Source: Platanthera guangdongensis (Eukaryota > Streptophyta > Magnoliopsida > Asparagales > Orchidaceae). From it: a stretch of DNA of 64,000 nucleotides. The position numbers and the translations under genes were made by a program. Under the pieces are notes generated by a model. That model did no database searches and had not been told where the DNA came from. It was given only the letters and a program-made list of their open reading frames with translations. Shown here piece by piece: positions 45,476 through 59,970 of this stretch. The stretch covers positions 116,330,609-116,394,608 of the forward strand of contig CM077151.1 of assembly GCA_039583875.1 (NCBI GenBank). Reading direction: 5' to 3'. Numbering within the stretch: the first letter of the stretch is position 1; each line of letters begins with the position of its first letter.

Positions 45476-46990
45476 CCGCATGAACTATACTTCATTAAGA
45501 AACCCTCAGTATCATATTTTGGAATCTTTGGTTTCCTGCACTTTATTCTAAACATAAAGGATCTCTTAGGAAAATTCGACGAAAAATCAGACCATGACAT
45601 CCTTATAGGATACTCTAGTACGAGTCGTGACTATAGGGTCTATAATAAAAGAACTTTGGTTTTTGAAGAATCAGCTGAATGAAGAGGAAATTGATGGTGA
45701 TGAGCCATTGGGAGACAAGGGTGAGGAGAGAGAAGAGGGAGTCAACGTTCCTAATAATGTGGAAGGATATATGCCTCCAAGCACACTAAATTTTTCAAAA
45801 TAACACCCACGAGAACTAGTGATTGGAGAGCCCTCACATAGGGATAGAACACGGTTAGCCCTACATGAATCCTTCTCGAACCTATGCTTTATATCTGAAA
45901 ATGAACCGAAGAATATTTCAAATACTCTAAATGATGAATTTTGGTTCTTGGATATGAATGAGGAATTGAATCAGTTCGAGAGAAGTAAAGTCTGGGTATT
46001 AGTGGAGCATCCAGATAGCCATCAAGTTATCGGTTTAAAATGGGTATATAAAAATAAGCTTGATGGTGAAGCTAGGATAAATAGTAATAATGCACGGTTG
46101 GTTGCACAGGGATATTCACAAATAGAGGGTGTGGACTTTGAAGAGTTATTTGAACCGATTGCACGTATTGAATCCATTCGTATGTTTTGGGCATTTGCAA
46201 GTTATAAACAAATTATGTTATTTCAAAAGGATGTTAATAGTGCATTTTTAAATGGATATATCAAGGAAGAGGTGTATGTTGAGCCACCACCTGACTTTAA
46301 GAAAGCTAACTACCCAAACCATGTATAGAAATTAGTGAAGGCCTTGCATGGACTGAAATAAGCACCATGTGCTTGGTATGATATGCTCACGACTTTTCTC
46401 CTAGAGCATGGTTTTAGGATGGGTAGTGCGAACACTATACTATTTGTGAAGCATGAAAATCTTGATCTGATTTTATTGCAAATTTAAGTTGATGATATCA
46501 TCTTTGGTGCCACAAATGAAAATCTATTCAATGAAATTGTCACCTTAATGTAATATGAATTTGAAATGTGCCTAGTTGGAGAGTTAATATATTTCTTAGG
46601 ATTTTAGATTTCTAAACAAAAGGATGGAATTTTTATAAGTCAATCGAAATACATAAAATATACGCTTGAGCGATTCGGCGTTGAAAATCTGAAACAAGTA
46701 AAAACTCCAATGAGTGCATCTCTAAAATTGGGAAAGGATGAAAGTGACATTTCGGTGGACCAAACTTCATTTAGAGGAATGATCAGATCACTTCTTTATC
46801 TAAGTGCTTCTAGACTTGATATTTCATTCACGGTGTGTCTTTATGCAAGATATCATGCCAATCCTATAGAATCTCATTTCAAAGCTATTAAATACATCTT
46901 TAGGTATCCTATAGGCACCAAAAATCCTGGTCTTTGGTACCCTCATACTACCGACTCCACGCTCCATGGAAATTCTGACTCTGATTATGC
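45476..46990 (+). pseudogene. pol: C2 copia pol: linker and reverse transcriptase
   Basis: Degraded linker, then RT from ELNQFERSKVWVLVEHP and GLKWVYKNKLD through LVAQGYSQIEGVDF, FQKDVNSAFLNGYIKEEVYV and LHGLK to the catalytic region, where the Tyr of YVDD is a TAA codon (I-stop-VDDIIFG). FISQSKYIKYTLERFG and SLLYLSASRLDISF follow. There are at least six in-frame stops. The motifs are typical of SIRE/Tork-type copia. Confidence 0.87.
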
Positions 46991-47425
46991 TGGGTGCTAA
47001 CTTGATCGTAAGACCACGAGTGGTCACTTCCTAGGCCCGGCTCTAGTGTCATGTCCGGCAGGAAACAAAACTCAGTTTCCCTCTTCATTACGGAGGCAAA
47101 GTATATATCTTTAGGAAGTTGTTGCACACAAGAACTTTGGATGTCACAGACGTTAGAGGACTTCGGCCTAAAATTTAAGAACGTTTACTTTAGGTGCGAC
47201 AACAAGAGTGCCATAGACTTGACGAATAATCCAGTACACCACTCTCGCTCCAAACATATTGACGATTGTCATGACTTTATTCGGGATCAAATTAAGAAAG
47301 AGAACTTGAAAGTGAGTTTCATTGGGGCAAACGATCAACTTGCTGATATCTTTACCAAACCCCTCCCCCATGCGCATTTTTCTTTACTTCGACTAGAACG
47401 GGGTGTTTTGGATTTCACAGCTTAA
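46991..47425 (+). pseudogene. pol: C2 copia RNase H
   Basis: RNase H end of C2: DSDYAGC, a stop at 46998, a frame change near 47040, then KQNSVSLFITEAKYISLGSCCTQELW, RCDNKSAIDLTNNPVHHSRSKHID and LADIFTKPLPHAHFSLLRLERGVLDF before the final stop. The usual TAEAEY is TEAKY. Confidence 0.88.
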
Positions 47426-48330
47426 TCATGCTGCATCATCTACTAAAATCAGGTCATTTCTCATTTCTTTTTGATTTCTGTGAGTTACCGTCGCTTGGTT
47501 TCCTTAGTGCTGGCGGTAAGTCGTCTGCATGTTTTTTTGTATGCTTTATGTGTTTCTGCTTTTGCTTTCTTTTGTTTTGACTACTTCATTTATCTTATAA
47601 TCAAAAATTAAAAAATTTAAAAAACACAAAACTCCAAAAACACATTTTCTTTTGGTTTTCTTTGTCTATGTTATTTAATCCTTTTATTAAAACAAAAAAT
47701 AAAATACACCAAAATACAAAAAATGTCTTTAGTTTACCTTTTCAGCATGTTTGTTTGATTTGTTTAATTTGTATTTATCAAAACAAAAAATTCTAAAAGC
47801 TTAAACTGGAAAAATGGAACCGTCACTCTTAGGACACGCATGAATAGAACCTAGAGCATAATGATTACGTGCAATGTTAGATTTATAATTGCTAATCTCT
47901 GTTAAAACTGTCGGTTTTGTCATGATGTATCTAATCTGTAGGTACTTAACTACTGAGTGTGACAAGACAGGATAATGTATGTTGATATGCCTCTAGGTAT
48001 GTGTGAGGATTTAGGTAGAGTAATGATAGTACACTATTCACATATCCATGGCAATGCACTCATGTAGAAATTCATGCGTACAAGCTATAGCTCGTGATAT
48101 TGTGCCTAACATGCTAGAAATAATTTGAATAATCAATGTCATGGCATTCATGTTTTTATATAAAGCTTAGAACATTGGGCCAAAACTATAATGCATAAGT
48201 CTTTTTTATACATGTAAAAGTGTATCTATGTATGTGAGAAGATTTCGATTGATTCAGGGTCCTTGAACTAAAAAAAATAATATAAAATTGATAGTGAAAA
48301 AATGAATGAAAAATGAATACATCATAAGTG
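47426..48330 (+). other. C2 region downstream of pol, no gene seen
   Basis: AT-rich stretch with repeated A-rich tracts near 47600-47800 (AAAAATTAAAAAATTT, AAAACACAAAACTCC) typical of the noncoding zone between pol and the 3' LTR in SIRE-like copia. There is no ORF of note and no C2 3' LTR. Confidence 0.6.
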
Positions 48331-48671
48331 TAATGCCCCAAAATTTTCGATAGATCAGAGAATTGGTCTCCGGAGGTTATCGCGCTATGGTAGTCCTATC
48401 GTCGGTGAAAGCTCGCTGAATTAAAAGACCAAGGTCTCTGGTTGATACCGCTCGAGGGTAGAAAGGTATCGCTTAGCGATAACACTCGATGCTCTCAACA
48501 TACTCGGCAAATCATTTAGTAGCTATTGAGTCCATTAATCCTAATGTTCCAGATTTGTAAGAAGTCAAACAAGTCAATGGTATACACATAGTGGGATTTC
48601 GTGTATGTTTAAATCCATGCATGAAGGTTGCTCTTTGTCACATTGATTGGACAGGTGGCTCAAGTCACAAT
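48331..48671 (+). repeat. LTR-start-like fragment of unknown element
   Basis: Begins TGTAATGCCCCAAAATTTTCG, the usual start of a large gypsy LTR, directly after an A-rich stretch. About 341 bp later the solo LTR 48672-51841 interrupts it. The sequence does not match the other LTRs here by eye. Whether it continues at 51847 is unclear. Confidence 0.4.
48667..48671. repeat. Target site duplication of solo LTR (left)
   Basis: ACAAT; the second copy is at 51842-51846. Confidence 0.93.
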
Positions 48672-51841
<3,170 letters not shown>

Positions 51842-51846
51842 ACAAT
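51842..51846. repeat. Target site duplication of solo LTR (right)
   Basis: ACAAT, matching 48667-48671. Confidence 0.93.
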
Positions 51847-53780
51847 GATAGGTGGACACAAAGAAGCCGACTGGAAAGGCAGGAATTTGCCTAATTCCAT
51901 AGGAGTTGAGTGAAGCAAGCTCACTCAATGCCAGTTGTCAAGGAAGAATGCTGACAAAGACAGAAAGCGGCTATGTCTGCAAGCATTGAGTGAAGCCAGT
52001 TCACTCAACGCCAGACAACAAAAGCACTGAGTAAATACAGGAAAGTCAAAGACTAGCAGGTTGTAGAAAGCAATTTTGTGGCTAATTCCATAGACATTGA
52101 GTGAAGGCAGTTCAATTAATGCCATATAGCAAGAGGCATGGTGTACAACACAGTATGTCAATGCTTCAGCAGTGGCAAGCAGAAAATCGACTAATTCCAG
52201 AAGCATCGAGTGAACACATCTCTCGACGCCTAAAGAAGGAAGCATTGAATCAATTTAATTCTGTCAAAGCCAAAGAAGAAGAAGACAGAAAAATTAAATA
52301 AGTCTAGAAGTGTTGAGTGATAAAGCTTCACTCAACGCTCTTAATGGCTAAGATACAAAAAGTTTCAGAGTGTTGACTAAGTTTTTTGGCATTGAGTGAG
52401 TCATGTTCACTCAATGCTCTAAACGCCTAGAAGTGCAGAAGATATTGGCCAAGTCCAAAAGCATTAAGTGAATATAGTTCACTCAACGTACTCAACGCCT
52501 AAGCAAGGCTAAAGAATTAACTAAGCCCAAAGGCATTGAGTGACGCCAGTTCACTCAACGCACTCAACTCCTAGGAATGGCATAAGAATTGGCTAAGTAC
52601 AGAGGCATTGCGTTAAGCCATTTCACTCAACGCATTCAACGCCTGAGTTGGAACTGAGAAATTGGCTAAGTCCATAGATGGTGATGTCAGCAAAAGTCAA
52701 GAAAAGTCAATGAAATTCAAACTCATTGCGAGAAAGCTGTAGTACTCAACTAATGGCACCGGCTGTCAGCTTTATATTATATTATTTAAAAGGAAGGCTA
52801 TATACTGACAATTAAAGCTGGGCCCACAGGTCAAGAAAGCTGTTGCACGGCGGAAGATAAAAGGAATGAAATCTGCAGAATCAAATTAACAATTAGGGCT
52901 TTGTCTTTTCGAAAAGTGGTTGATCTTCATCGTCTTCCTCACCATTATTGCTGAGACAAGAAGTAGGAGTTCAAATCGATCGACCTGAAAGTTCTTCCTA
53001 TTAGCTATTGTCGTCTTCATCATCAACAATAAAAAAGGAGCAGCAAAGGCTAACCTTAACTATGACCACTTCACAGCCCAAGCTGAGCAAATCTTGAAGA
53101 TTATTTTTCTGGAGCTATGAAGAAGAAATCTGGACTGATCTTTCTCAGGATAGAAGGAGAAAGACACAGAGATCATTTCTTTGTTGTCTAGTAATCAACA
53201 CCAATAAACTTATTCTTTTTTGTAGGATCTTTTTAGATCTGAGTTGTAAGCCTATTTATAATGGCCATGTGTAGGATCTATTATAGATCTGAGGTAAGAT
53301 TAATGTGTGAATCTGAGTGGTAGTATTCTGTTAAGAATCTGAGTGTAGGGCTTTGGCCTGAGTTATAGGATCCTTTGGATCTGAGGTAGGGCTGTCCTCC
53401 AAGCCTGAGTGGTAGGGCCTTTGGCCTGAGGTAGGTGATCTTCTGATCACTGAGTTGTAGTGCTTTATTCCCGAGTTGTAAGTCTTGGAGGAGACTTAGT
53501 GGTCCCGCGGGATTGGGTTGAAAGCTCTTAGAAGCCGATATATTGGAGAAGTGCCTTGTCTAACACACAGTTAGAAAAGCGGGAGGGACAGTGGATGTAC
53601 CCATAATTTGGGGAACCAATATAAATTGTTGTGACTTCTGGGTGAATGTCTTGAAAGTAATAGGAAGTAAATCACCAATCACAGCCTAAACTTACAAAAG
53701 TTACAAGACATACTAAAGACCTAGAAACCTATTCACCGCCCTATAGGTGGTTTAGCTACCCTTAAAAATAAAGACTTTCA
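51847..53780 (+). repeat. C3 copia 5' LTR (start not defined)
   Basis: SIRE-like copia LTR, defined at its end by CTATTCACCGCCCTATAGGTGG, CTTTCA and a PBS. The upstream part has nine imperfect hairpin units of the form ATTGAGTGAA-x-TTCACTCAA (51903-52645). The downstream part has GATCTGAG(T/G)TGTAGG repeats (53220-53490). I cannot fix its left end; it may reach across the solo LTR. Confidence 0.65.
51903..52645 (+). repeat. Array of ATTGAGTGAA/TTCACTCAA hairpin units
   Basis: About nine units spaced about 70-110 bp apart (51903, 51983, 52087, 52202, 52312, 52393, 52462, 52533, 52607). Each has an arm like CATTGAGTGAA and a second arm TTCACTCAACGC, 4-8 bases apart. Confidence 0.85.
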
Positions 53781-53782
53781 AG

Positions 53783-53794
53783 TGGTATCAAAGG
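53783..53794 (+). other. C3 primer binding site
   Basis: TGGTATCAAAGG, two bases after the LTR end; one mismatch to the usual TGGTATCAGAG. Confidence 0.75.
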
Positions 53795-53893
53795 GTGGTT
53801 GCTCAAGAAAGACTTAACAGTCTGAGTAGATCTCCAAGGGTAGCAGTCAGAGTATACCTATTGATTCAGGAGAGAACCATAATGAAAGCGATG
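53795..53893 (+). other. C3 leader remnant
   Basis: About 100 bp of internal leader, cut by the C4 LTR at 53894. The five bases before the cut (CGATG) would be the C4 target copy; the second copy lies outside the window. Confidence 0.6.
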
Positions 53894-55701
53894 TGTTAGA
53901 TCTAATATACTCTAGAGGGGGGGTGAATAAAGTATTTGTAGGTCCTTATAAAACTATTACAGCTTCTGTTGTAATTAAAAGGTGCAGAATTAAACTAAAG
54001 TAAATAAGGACACAGTAGTCCTAAAAACACAAGCACAGCAAGAACAAAAAGAAAATGGGCAACCAGACGACACAAGAAATTTTATAGTGGTTCCCCAACC
54101 TGGGTACATCCACTCTTCTACCACCCTGGTAGGAATCCACTCAGATTTTTGATCAGGTACCTGACACCAATGAGCTTTTGATCAGGTGCTCAAAAACCAA
54201 ATCCTCAAGTCTTTTGATCAGGTGACTTGTAACCATGAAACACTTTTGAAGGGAGATGACAAACCTTTACAGAGGTGGGGATGAGAGAGTGATGAAAGTC
54301 TTCTTTTCTCAATCACAATGAGAAGGCTATGTGGATTCAGTGATGTTGTCAAAGCTTCCCCTGAGATGTAGAAAAGTTCAGGAGAACTGGAGCTTTGTAC
54401 AGGGTGATAGGCCTTCAAGCTTTCAGCCTTGTTCAGAGAGATCTTCAGGAACTTCTTTGACAGATGGAAGATTTGTTGTCCTGTGAAGTGTCCTGGAGAG
54501 TTTGAAGAATGAAGACTCTTGATATTTGATGATTGTTCTTCTTCTTCAATATCAGAAATCTTGTGTCAGACTGAGAGCAGACGGGTTGAGTTTTTGTTGT
54601 CTGATGCAGTAATCTTCTAACTGAATATTTTTCTAACTTTCTTTCTATCTGTCTGTGTGTACTATGTAAGAGAAAAGAGAAAAATCTCTTTTTATATTTT
54701 CCTGGGGAAATTAGTCTTTCGAATTTTGAATTCCTTGTTCATTACATGCTGACGGCCTAGAGAATAAGCAGCATTGAATAATTTCCCCAACTGTCCCGTG
54801 GAAAAATGGCAAGCAATAATCCTGGAGAATATCTTAATCAATGCTCCTCTAATGGTTATATTCATAGAATGTTAGAGCATTGATTACTTAGGAATTATTA
54901 CAGTAATCATTGGGACAGGGCAGGAAATGACTTAGTCTGGAATCGTCGAACAGTTGACAGAAATTGTCGAACTGAGTCCATAGTTCGTCGAGCTGAGATG
55001 TTGTGTTCGTCGACCAGACGGCTTCTGTTCGTCGAACTGAGTTCCATGATCGTCGAGCTAGAAACTGAACTGCTGTCTCTTCTGAACTTTGCCTATTCTG
55101 TGTCTGAAGTTCGTCGAGCTGGTAAATGTGTTCGTCGACTGGAGTTCAGTCTGGACTTAGAATAATTTTTGAATGAAAGTGTTGAAGTACAGAGTCCAGA
55201 ATTCGTCGGGCAGAGAACTGAGTTCGTCGACCTGAGACTAGAGAACATAGTCTTGACAGAATGCTGTAGTAGTCCAAATATTCGTCGACCAAAGAATAGA
55301 GTTCGTCGAGCTCAGAACTAAGTTCTTCGACCAAAGTCTGATATTAAGGACTTAGAATATCTTGATGTTTTCTGAACTTGAAGTGTTGTTGTATTGTCCA
55401 TGTTTTCGTCGACCTGAGTACCAAGTTCGTCGAGCTCAGCTCAGAGAATTTACTCTGAGATCATCGAGTTGAGCATGACTATCGTCGACCTGAGTTCGAC
55501 GAACGTCGATCTTAATTTACAGAGTCTTGAAATCTTTTAAGTCTTGAATCTCTGGGAGTCTTGTTGATAGTTGCTCCATGTGATGTTGACTCTAAGGACT
55601 TGGCCTAGAATCTAGGACACGACTATGACCCTGGCTATACATTGTGGGTCACAAGATCCTAAGTTAGTGAACGTAGCCCAAATCAAACTAGGGATGCAAT
55701 A
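53894..55701 (-). repeat. C4 3' LTR (SIRE-like copia)
   Basis: 1808 bp; on the minus strand it starts TATTGCATCCC (TGTTGGATCCC in C5) and ends in AGATCTAACA. It carries an array of TTCGTCGA(G/C)CTGAG motifs at about 54945-55510 and the SIRE-type CACCCCCCTCTAGAG near its end. It lacks the GTGTCGACAC array of C5. Confidence 0.9.
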
Positions 55702-55717
55702 ATCTCCCCCTATTTGG
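55702..55717 (-). other. C4 polypurine tract
   Basis: CAAATAGGGGGAGAT on the minus strand directly before the LTR. Confidence 0.85.
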
Positions 55718-55887
55718 GTGAGGTTACTAACCACAGACTCAGACTTAAACTGAAAATAAACAAAGTAGAAAACGCATATATCTGGCAGAGATAGATAACA
55801 CATGTAGCAGATAAATATATACATGAGCTTTGTTCAAAAAATATAAAGCAGTTATAAATAATGCAGAAAGATAAATAGAGTTCAAAA

Positions 55888-57881
55888 TCACTTCTTCTGC
55901 TTCTCTTCCTTTGGCATTGCATCCTTGCTCTTGTATTCTGGCTTTGTAAATATTATTTCTCTGTTAGGATCTGAAGCTTGCACACTGGTCATGGTCATGT
56001 CAGCAGCCCCTATAATCTTTAGAGATGTAGCCCTGGGGACAACTACTTCAGGATGAAGAGACATATACTCTGATGGATTAAATACTTTCTTGCTGACCTG
56101 CAATCTGTTAAGTTGTTCCTCTCTATATGATGACATAGTAGTGAATTTAGAGGGGTCTTGACCTTCTTCCCTGGCTTTATTCATTTGAGAGAGCCCAACT
56201 AATTCATTAAACCTTGCCATTCTGAAGATGGGATCAAGCTCAGGATTAAGAGGAGGAGAAGGAGGTCTCTCTGAATTTGCTACCTGGTCTGACTTTAGAG
56301 AAGAGATTCTGAACTGAGTAGATTGGTCCTGGAAATTTGTAGACACTGTTATGTCATGGATGACTTTAGAGAAGAGATTCAGTGCTTCAACTGAAATGAT
56401 AGGCTTATCAGGTTGAGAAGGAGCTTGAGCAGGAATATCAACAGGAACTGGAGGAGAAGCCATAGAAGTAGCTGGAGTGTCATCAAATCTGACATTGCTT
56501 GCAGCAGCTGCCTTTTCCTCTTATTGAATGTCATCCAAGATCACATCATCCAGATCTGGCAATGGAGAGTCATCCATGACATAACTATGAGCAGAAGAAA
56601 TTGCTGAAGGAGCCGGAATAACTGTGGGCTCAGGAACAGCAAAACTATCACTAAGTTGCTTTGCAACTTGTGGACTTACGGGGGATGTATATGGTATAAT
56701 AGCCAAGTATGGCTTAGTAGTATATTCGGCTGTAAGACATCTCAAAACTGCAAATTCAAAATTCTTCAACAAATTCTCTAAATCAACTGTGGGATTAATG
56801 ATGAAATCACCACCAGTAATTATTTTCTCAGAGACCGACTCTTACAAGTCCATGTCATCTGTATCAATAAAATTAATAAAATCAATATCATCTGTATCAA
56901 TATACTCTGTACAATCTGTTGCTACTATTGATGCCTCTGCTACTGGAGCTGCTACTGCTGGAACTACTGCAACTTCATCATCAAACATCTCCCCCTGCAT
57001 GGTTTCAGTAAGACCGGAAGCCAGGCCCATGACTGAAGATGTGGCAGTAGTGAGGGCAGTGATCTGTGCAGATAGGGTAGAAATTGAAGTAGCAAAAGGT
57101 GTAATGGCCTCTGCTATTAGGGTTTCGAGAAGGGGAGTGAGGAGGGCAATGAGAGAAGCAATTGTTGATGTGTCCAATGGTGAAGTGGTAGATGGTGTTG
57201 CAGAAGGTGTAGAAGTGGGAACTGTGGGAGGGATAGAAAGTGGAGCATCTGGTATGTGAACATCTGGAGGGGATGCATGTTGAAGGATGGTAGATGTTGA
57301 TGGGGATGGATGGGTGGCATCTTCCATGTGGGTGATTGGAGGAAAAAGGGAATTGGGAGGTGATGGTGGTATGTTGAAAAATGGTATGGAGGATAAATGA
57401 GGAGGAAGTGGAGATGATGGAGGAGTTGGTGCTGGTGAAGCATGTGGAGATTCTGGTGGAGTAGGATGTTGAGTAGGGGATGATGGAGGTGTGGAAGAGG
57501 GATGGATTTGTGTTGCTTGAATGTGGGCTTGAAGAGATGGTGGTGTTGGATGAATCTCTGCAGTAGGTTGGGGAGTGGCTTTAACAGCCCTGGTGCCTTC
57601 AGAAGCTGGGGTGGAAGAGGTAGAAGCCTTGGATGGCTTAGGTATGGTCCTCTCCCACCTGCCAAACAAGGCACATATAAGCCTTTTGCTGGCATTAATG
57701 AATATGGTCTGGGAGACCAGGGATTCAGCAGCCTTCTCCTTTAGGAAGATCCCTAGGATCCTTCCAAAACACACTTCTTTCTTATTATTTTTCTTCTTTA
57801 TCAGATCAAAGAGGATCTGAGCCCAATGCACTTGCTTCTTATTCATCACTGCACACATGACCAAGAACTAATGCCTTGTGA
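55888..57881 (-). pseudogene. C4 ORF3, C-terminal two thirds (split by C5)
   Basis: Protein encoded between pol and the 3' LTR of C4, function unknown. The frame is constant but has three nonsense codons (about 57865, 56842, 56521). Visible parts: LFDLIKKKNNKKEVCFGRIL with a Lys-rich run; FGRWERTIPKPSKA; a long Pro/Ser/Thr-rich linker; LIALLTPLLETLIAEAITPF; an acidic stretch (IDTDDIDFINFIDTDD); MDDSPLPDLDDVILDDI; and a conserved end VVPRATSLKIIGAADMTMT. C5's LTR interrupts it at 57882. I see no signal peptide or membrane segment. Confidence 0.85.
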
Positions 57882-57978
57882 TGTTGAAAGTGCAGCTAGA
57901 TCTGATATACTCTAGAGGGGGGGGGGGTGAATAGAGTATATGGTGATTTTAAAACTTTCAACTGCTATTGTATTTTAG

Positions 57979-57999
57979 GTGTGTGTGTGTGTGTGTGTG
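57979..57999. repeat. (GT)n microsatellite
   Basis: About 20 bp of GT inside the C5 LTR; not present in the C4 LTR. Confidence 0.9.
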
Positions 58000-59138
58000 C
58001 AGGGAAGCAAATATAATAAACCAAAAAGCAGCAATGGACTAATCACAACACAATCACAGAGCAAGGCCAGAAAACAAAAGGAAAAGAAAGCAACCAGACG
58101 ACACAAGAATTTTATAGTGGTTCCCCAAATCTGGGTAGTCCACTCTTCTACCACCCTGGTAGGAATCCACTGCAGGAAGGGGTTGATCAGGTTCCCAAAA
58201 AACCAAACCCTCAAGTCTTTTGGTGGGAGACTTGCAACCAGAATAATTTTGAAGGGAATTAAAACCCTGTACAGAGGTGGAGTGAGAGGGTGATGAGGTC
58301 TTCTCTTTCTCAAGTCAAATGAGAAGACTTGTGGAATGTTGTTTAGCAGCTTTGCTCCCCCTAAGATGTAGAATGAATCAGGAAGTATGCTGGAGCACTG
58401 CTTCAGGGTGATAGGTCTTCAAAGACCTAGAATTCCAGGTCCAGAGAAAGTCTTCAGGAACTTCTTGTAACTGATATGAAGGTATTGTTTTTGAAATTAT
58501 CCTGAGTAAAAGCAGATGAAGAAGACTCTTGATATTGATGTAATGTTGTTCTTCTTCTTCTAGATCAATTTCTCTCTGGGCCAAGAATGAATTCTTTTTC
58601 TTGTGTTGTCTGAATCACTGTCTATCTTTTTTCTTGTTGTTGTCTGTTGTGTCTCTGTATTACTGACTATTTCTGTATATCTCCGTCTCATGGAAAACAC
58701 TCGAATTTTGAATATCGAGCAGTAATGGCAGACGACATGAAAGGAAGTAGCAATTAATTATTTCCCCAACTGTTTCCATGGGAAAAAGGCATGTAATAAT
58801 CCAGAATTAACTGCGCATCCTAACAGTAGTATACTGTGAAGAACTGCCATTAATTGTCCAGGAATCAGCGCCATGGAATGAGACGGGAGGGGAAGAAGAC
58901 CTGGTCTGGAATCATCGACCGAAGAACATAATTCGTCGAGCTGAGTTTTGAATTCATCGAGCTGAGCCTGAGTTCGTCGAGCTGACAGTCTTCATTCGTT
59001 GAATAGACAATCTTCAATATCAGACAAACATTATTCGTTGAACAGAGAACTAAATTCGTCGAGCTGAGAACGAAATTCGTCGACCTGAGAAAAATTCTGG
59101 ACTTGGACGAAATACTCTGCATCTGCTGAAATGCTGTG

Positions 59139-59300
59139 TCGACACAAAATGGTGTCGACATATTGGTCTTGGTGTCGACACAAATCCTCTGGTGTCGACA
59201 CAGATCCTCTGGTGTCGACAGAAGCTGGTGTCGACTGAAATCCTGGTGTCGACACAAATCGCCTGGTGTCGACACAAGCCCTAAGTGTCGACACAGATTC
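59139..59300. repeat. GTGTCGACAC palindrome array in C5 LTR
   Basis: About nine units at 16-20 bp spacing, most with the perfect 10-bp palindrome GTGTCGACAC followed by AAATCCTCTG-like spacers. It is absent from the C4 LTR, so it expanded after the two copies separated. Confidence 0.9.
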
Positions 59301-59760
59301 TCTGAGTACACAAATCGTCGAGTAGAGATTAGCATTCGTCGACCTGAGAAGCTGTGAACTTGATGTCCAATTTCGTCGAGCTCAGAATATAATTCGTTGA
59401 CCGAAGCATGAAGCTGGACTTAGAGAAATTCTGAAGTAGTCCTGAGAATGCTGGAAGTAGAATCTGGTGTTCGTCGAGCAAAGAACAAAGTTTGTCGAGC
59501 TCAGCACTGCGAATTGTCTCATGATCGTCGAGCGCAGAGCTCCCTTCATCGAGCTGAGTTCGACGAACGTAGAACTCATTTCACTTAGTCTGAAAAACTG
59601 ATAGATCTGGAGTTCCTGATGGTCTTGAAGAAGGCTGGTCCATCTAAAGTTGAGATAGAGGACTGTCCTAGACTCTAAGAGAAAAACTTGACCCAGACTA
59701 TACATGATGGGTCACATCCTAAGTCAGTGAACCTAGCCCAAATCAACTAGGGATCCAACA

Positions 59761-59776
59761 ATCTCCCCCTATTTGG
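59761..59776 (-). other. C5 polypurine tract
   Basis: CAAATAGGGGGAGAT on the minus strand, abutting TGTTGG. Confidence 0.88.
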
Positions 59777-59873
59777 GTGAGGTCACTAACAGAAACTCCA
59801 AGCAAAGAACAAACAGAAAACAAAGCAAAATTAAGAGATATATCTGGCAGAGAATTTACAACACATGCAACAG

Positions 59874-59896
59874 ATATATATATATATATATATATA
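59874..59896. repeat. Short (AT)n tract
   Basis: About 23 bp of AT between C5 ORF3 and its polypurine tract. Confidence 0.9.
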
Positions 59897-59970
59897 CATA
59901 CTGGCTTTGTTTTAATGCAAGATATAGACTGAAACATAAGCAGAAATGAAAAGGAAACACAAAATTACTT

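Larger units (their letters stand above)
57882..59760 (-). repeat. C5 3' LTR
   Basis: 1879 bp, TGTTGGATCCC...TTTCAACA on the minus strand (inverted ends TGTTG/CAACA). It holds TTCGTCGA motifs (58905-59110 and 59325-59580), a GTGTCGACAC array (59139-59300), a (GT)n run and a 10-base-plus G run near 57913-57926. Confidence 0.93.

Noticed and set aside
47426..48330. Possible envelope-like ORF after C2 pol
   Set aside because: No ORF above about 60 codons and no membrane or signal sequence; the region is A-rich noncoding.
56624..57259. Plus-strand ORF opposite C4 ORF3
   Set aside because: Antisense of an acidic and Pro-rich coding region; no start context or family motif. The same applies to 61326-61739 and 61783-62253.
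57117..57695. 192-codon minus-strand ORF rich in His/Leu/Pro
   Set aside because: Alternative frame of the Pro-rich linker of C4 ORF3.
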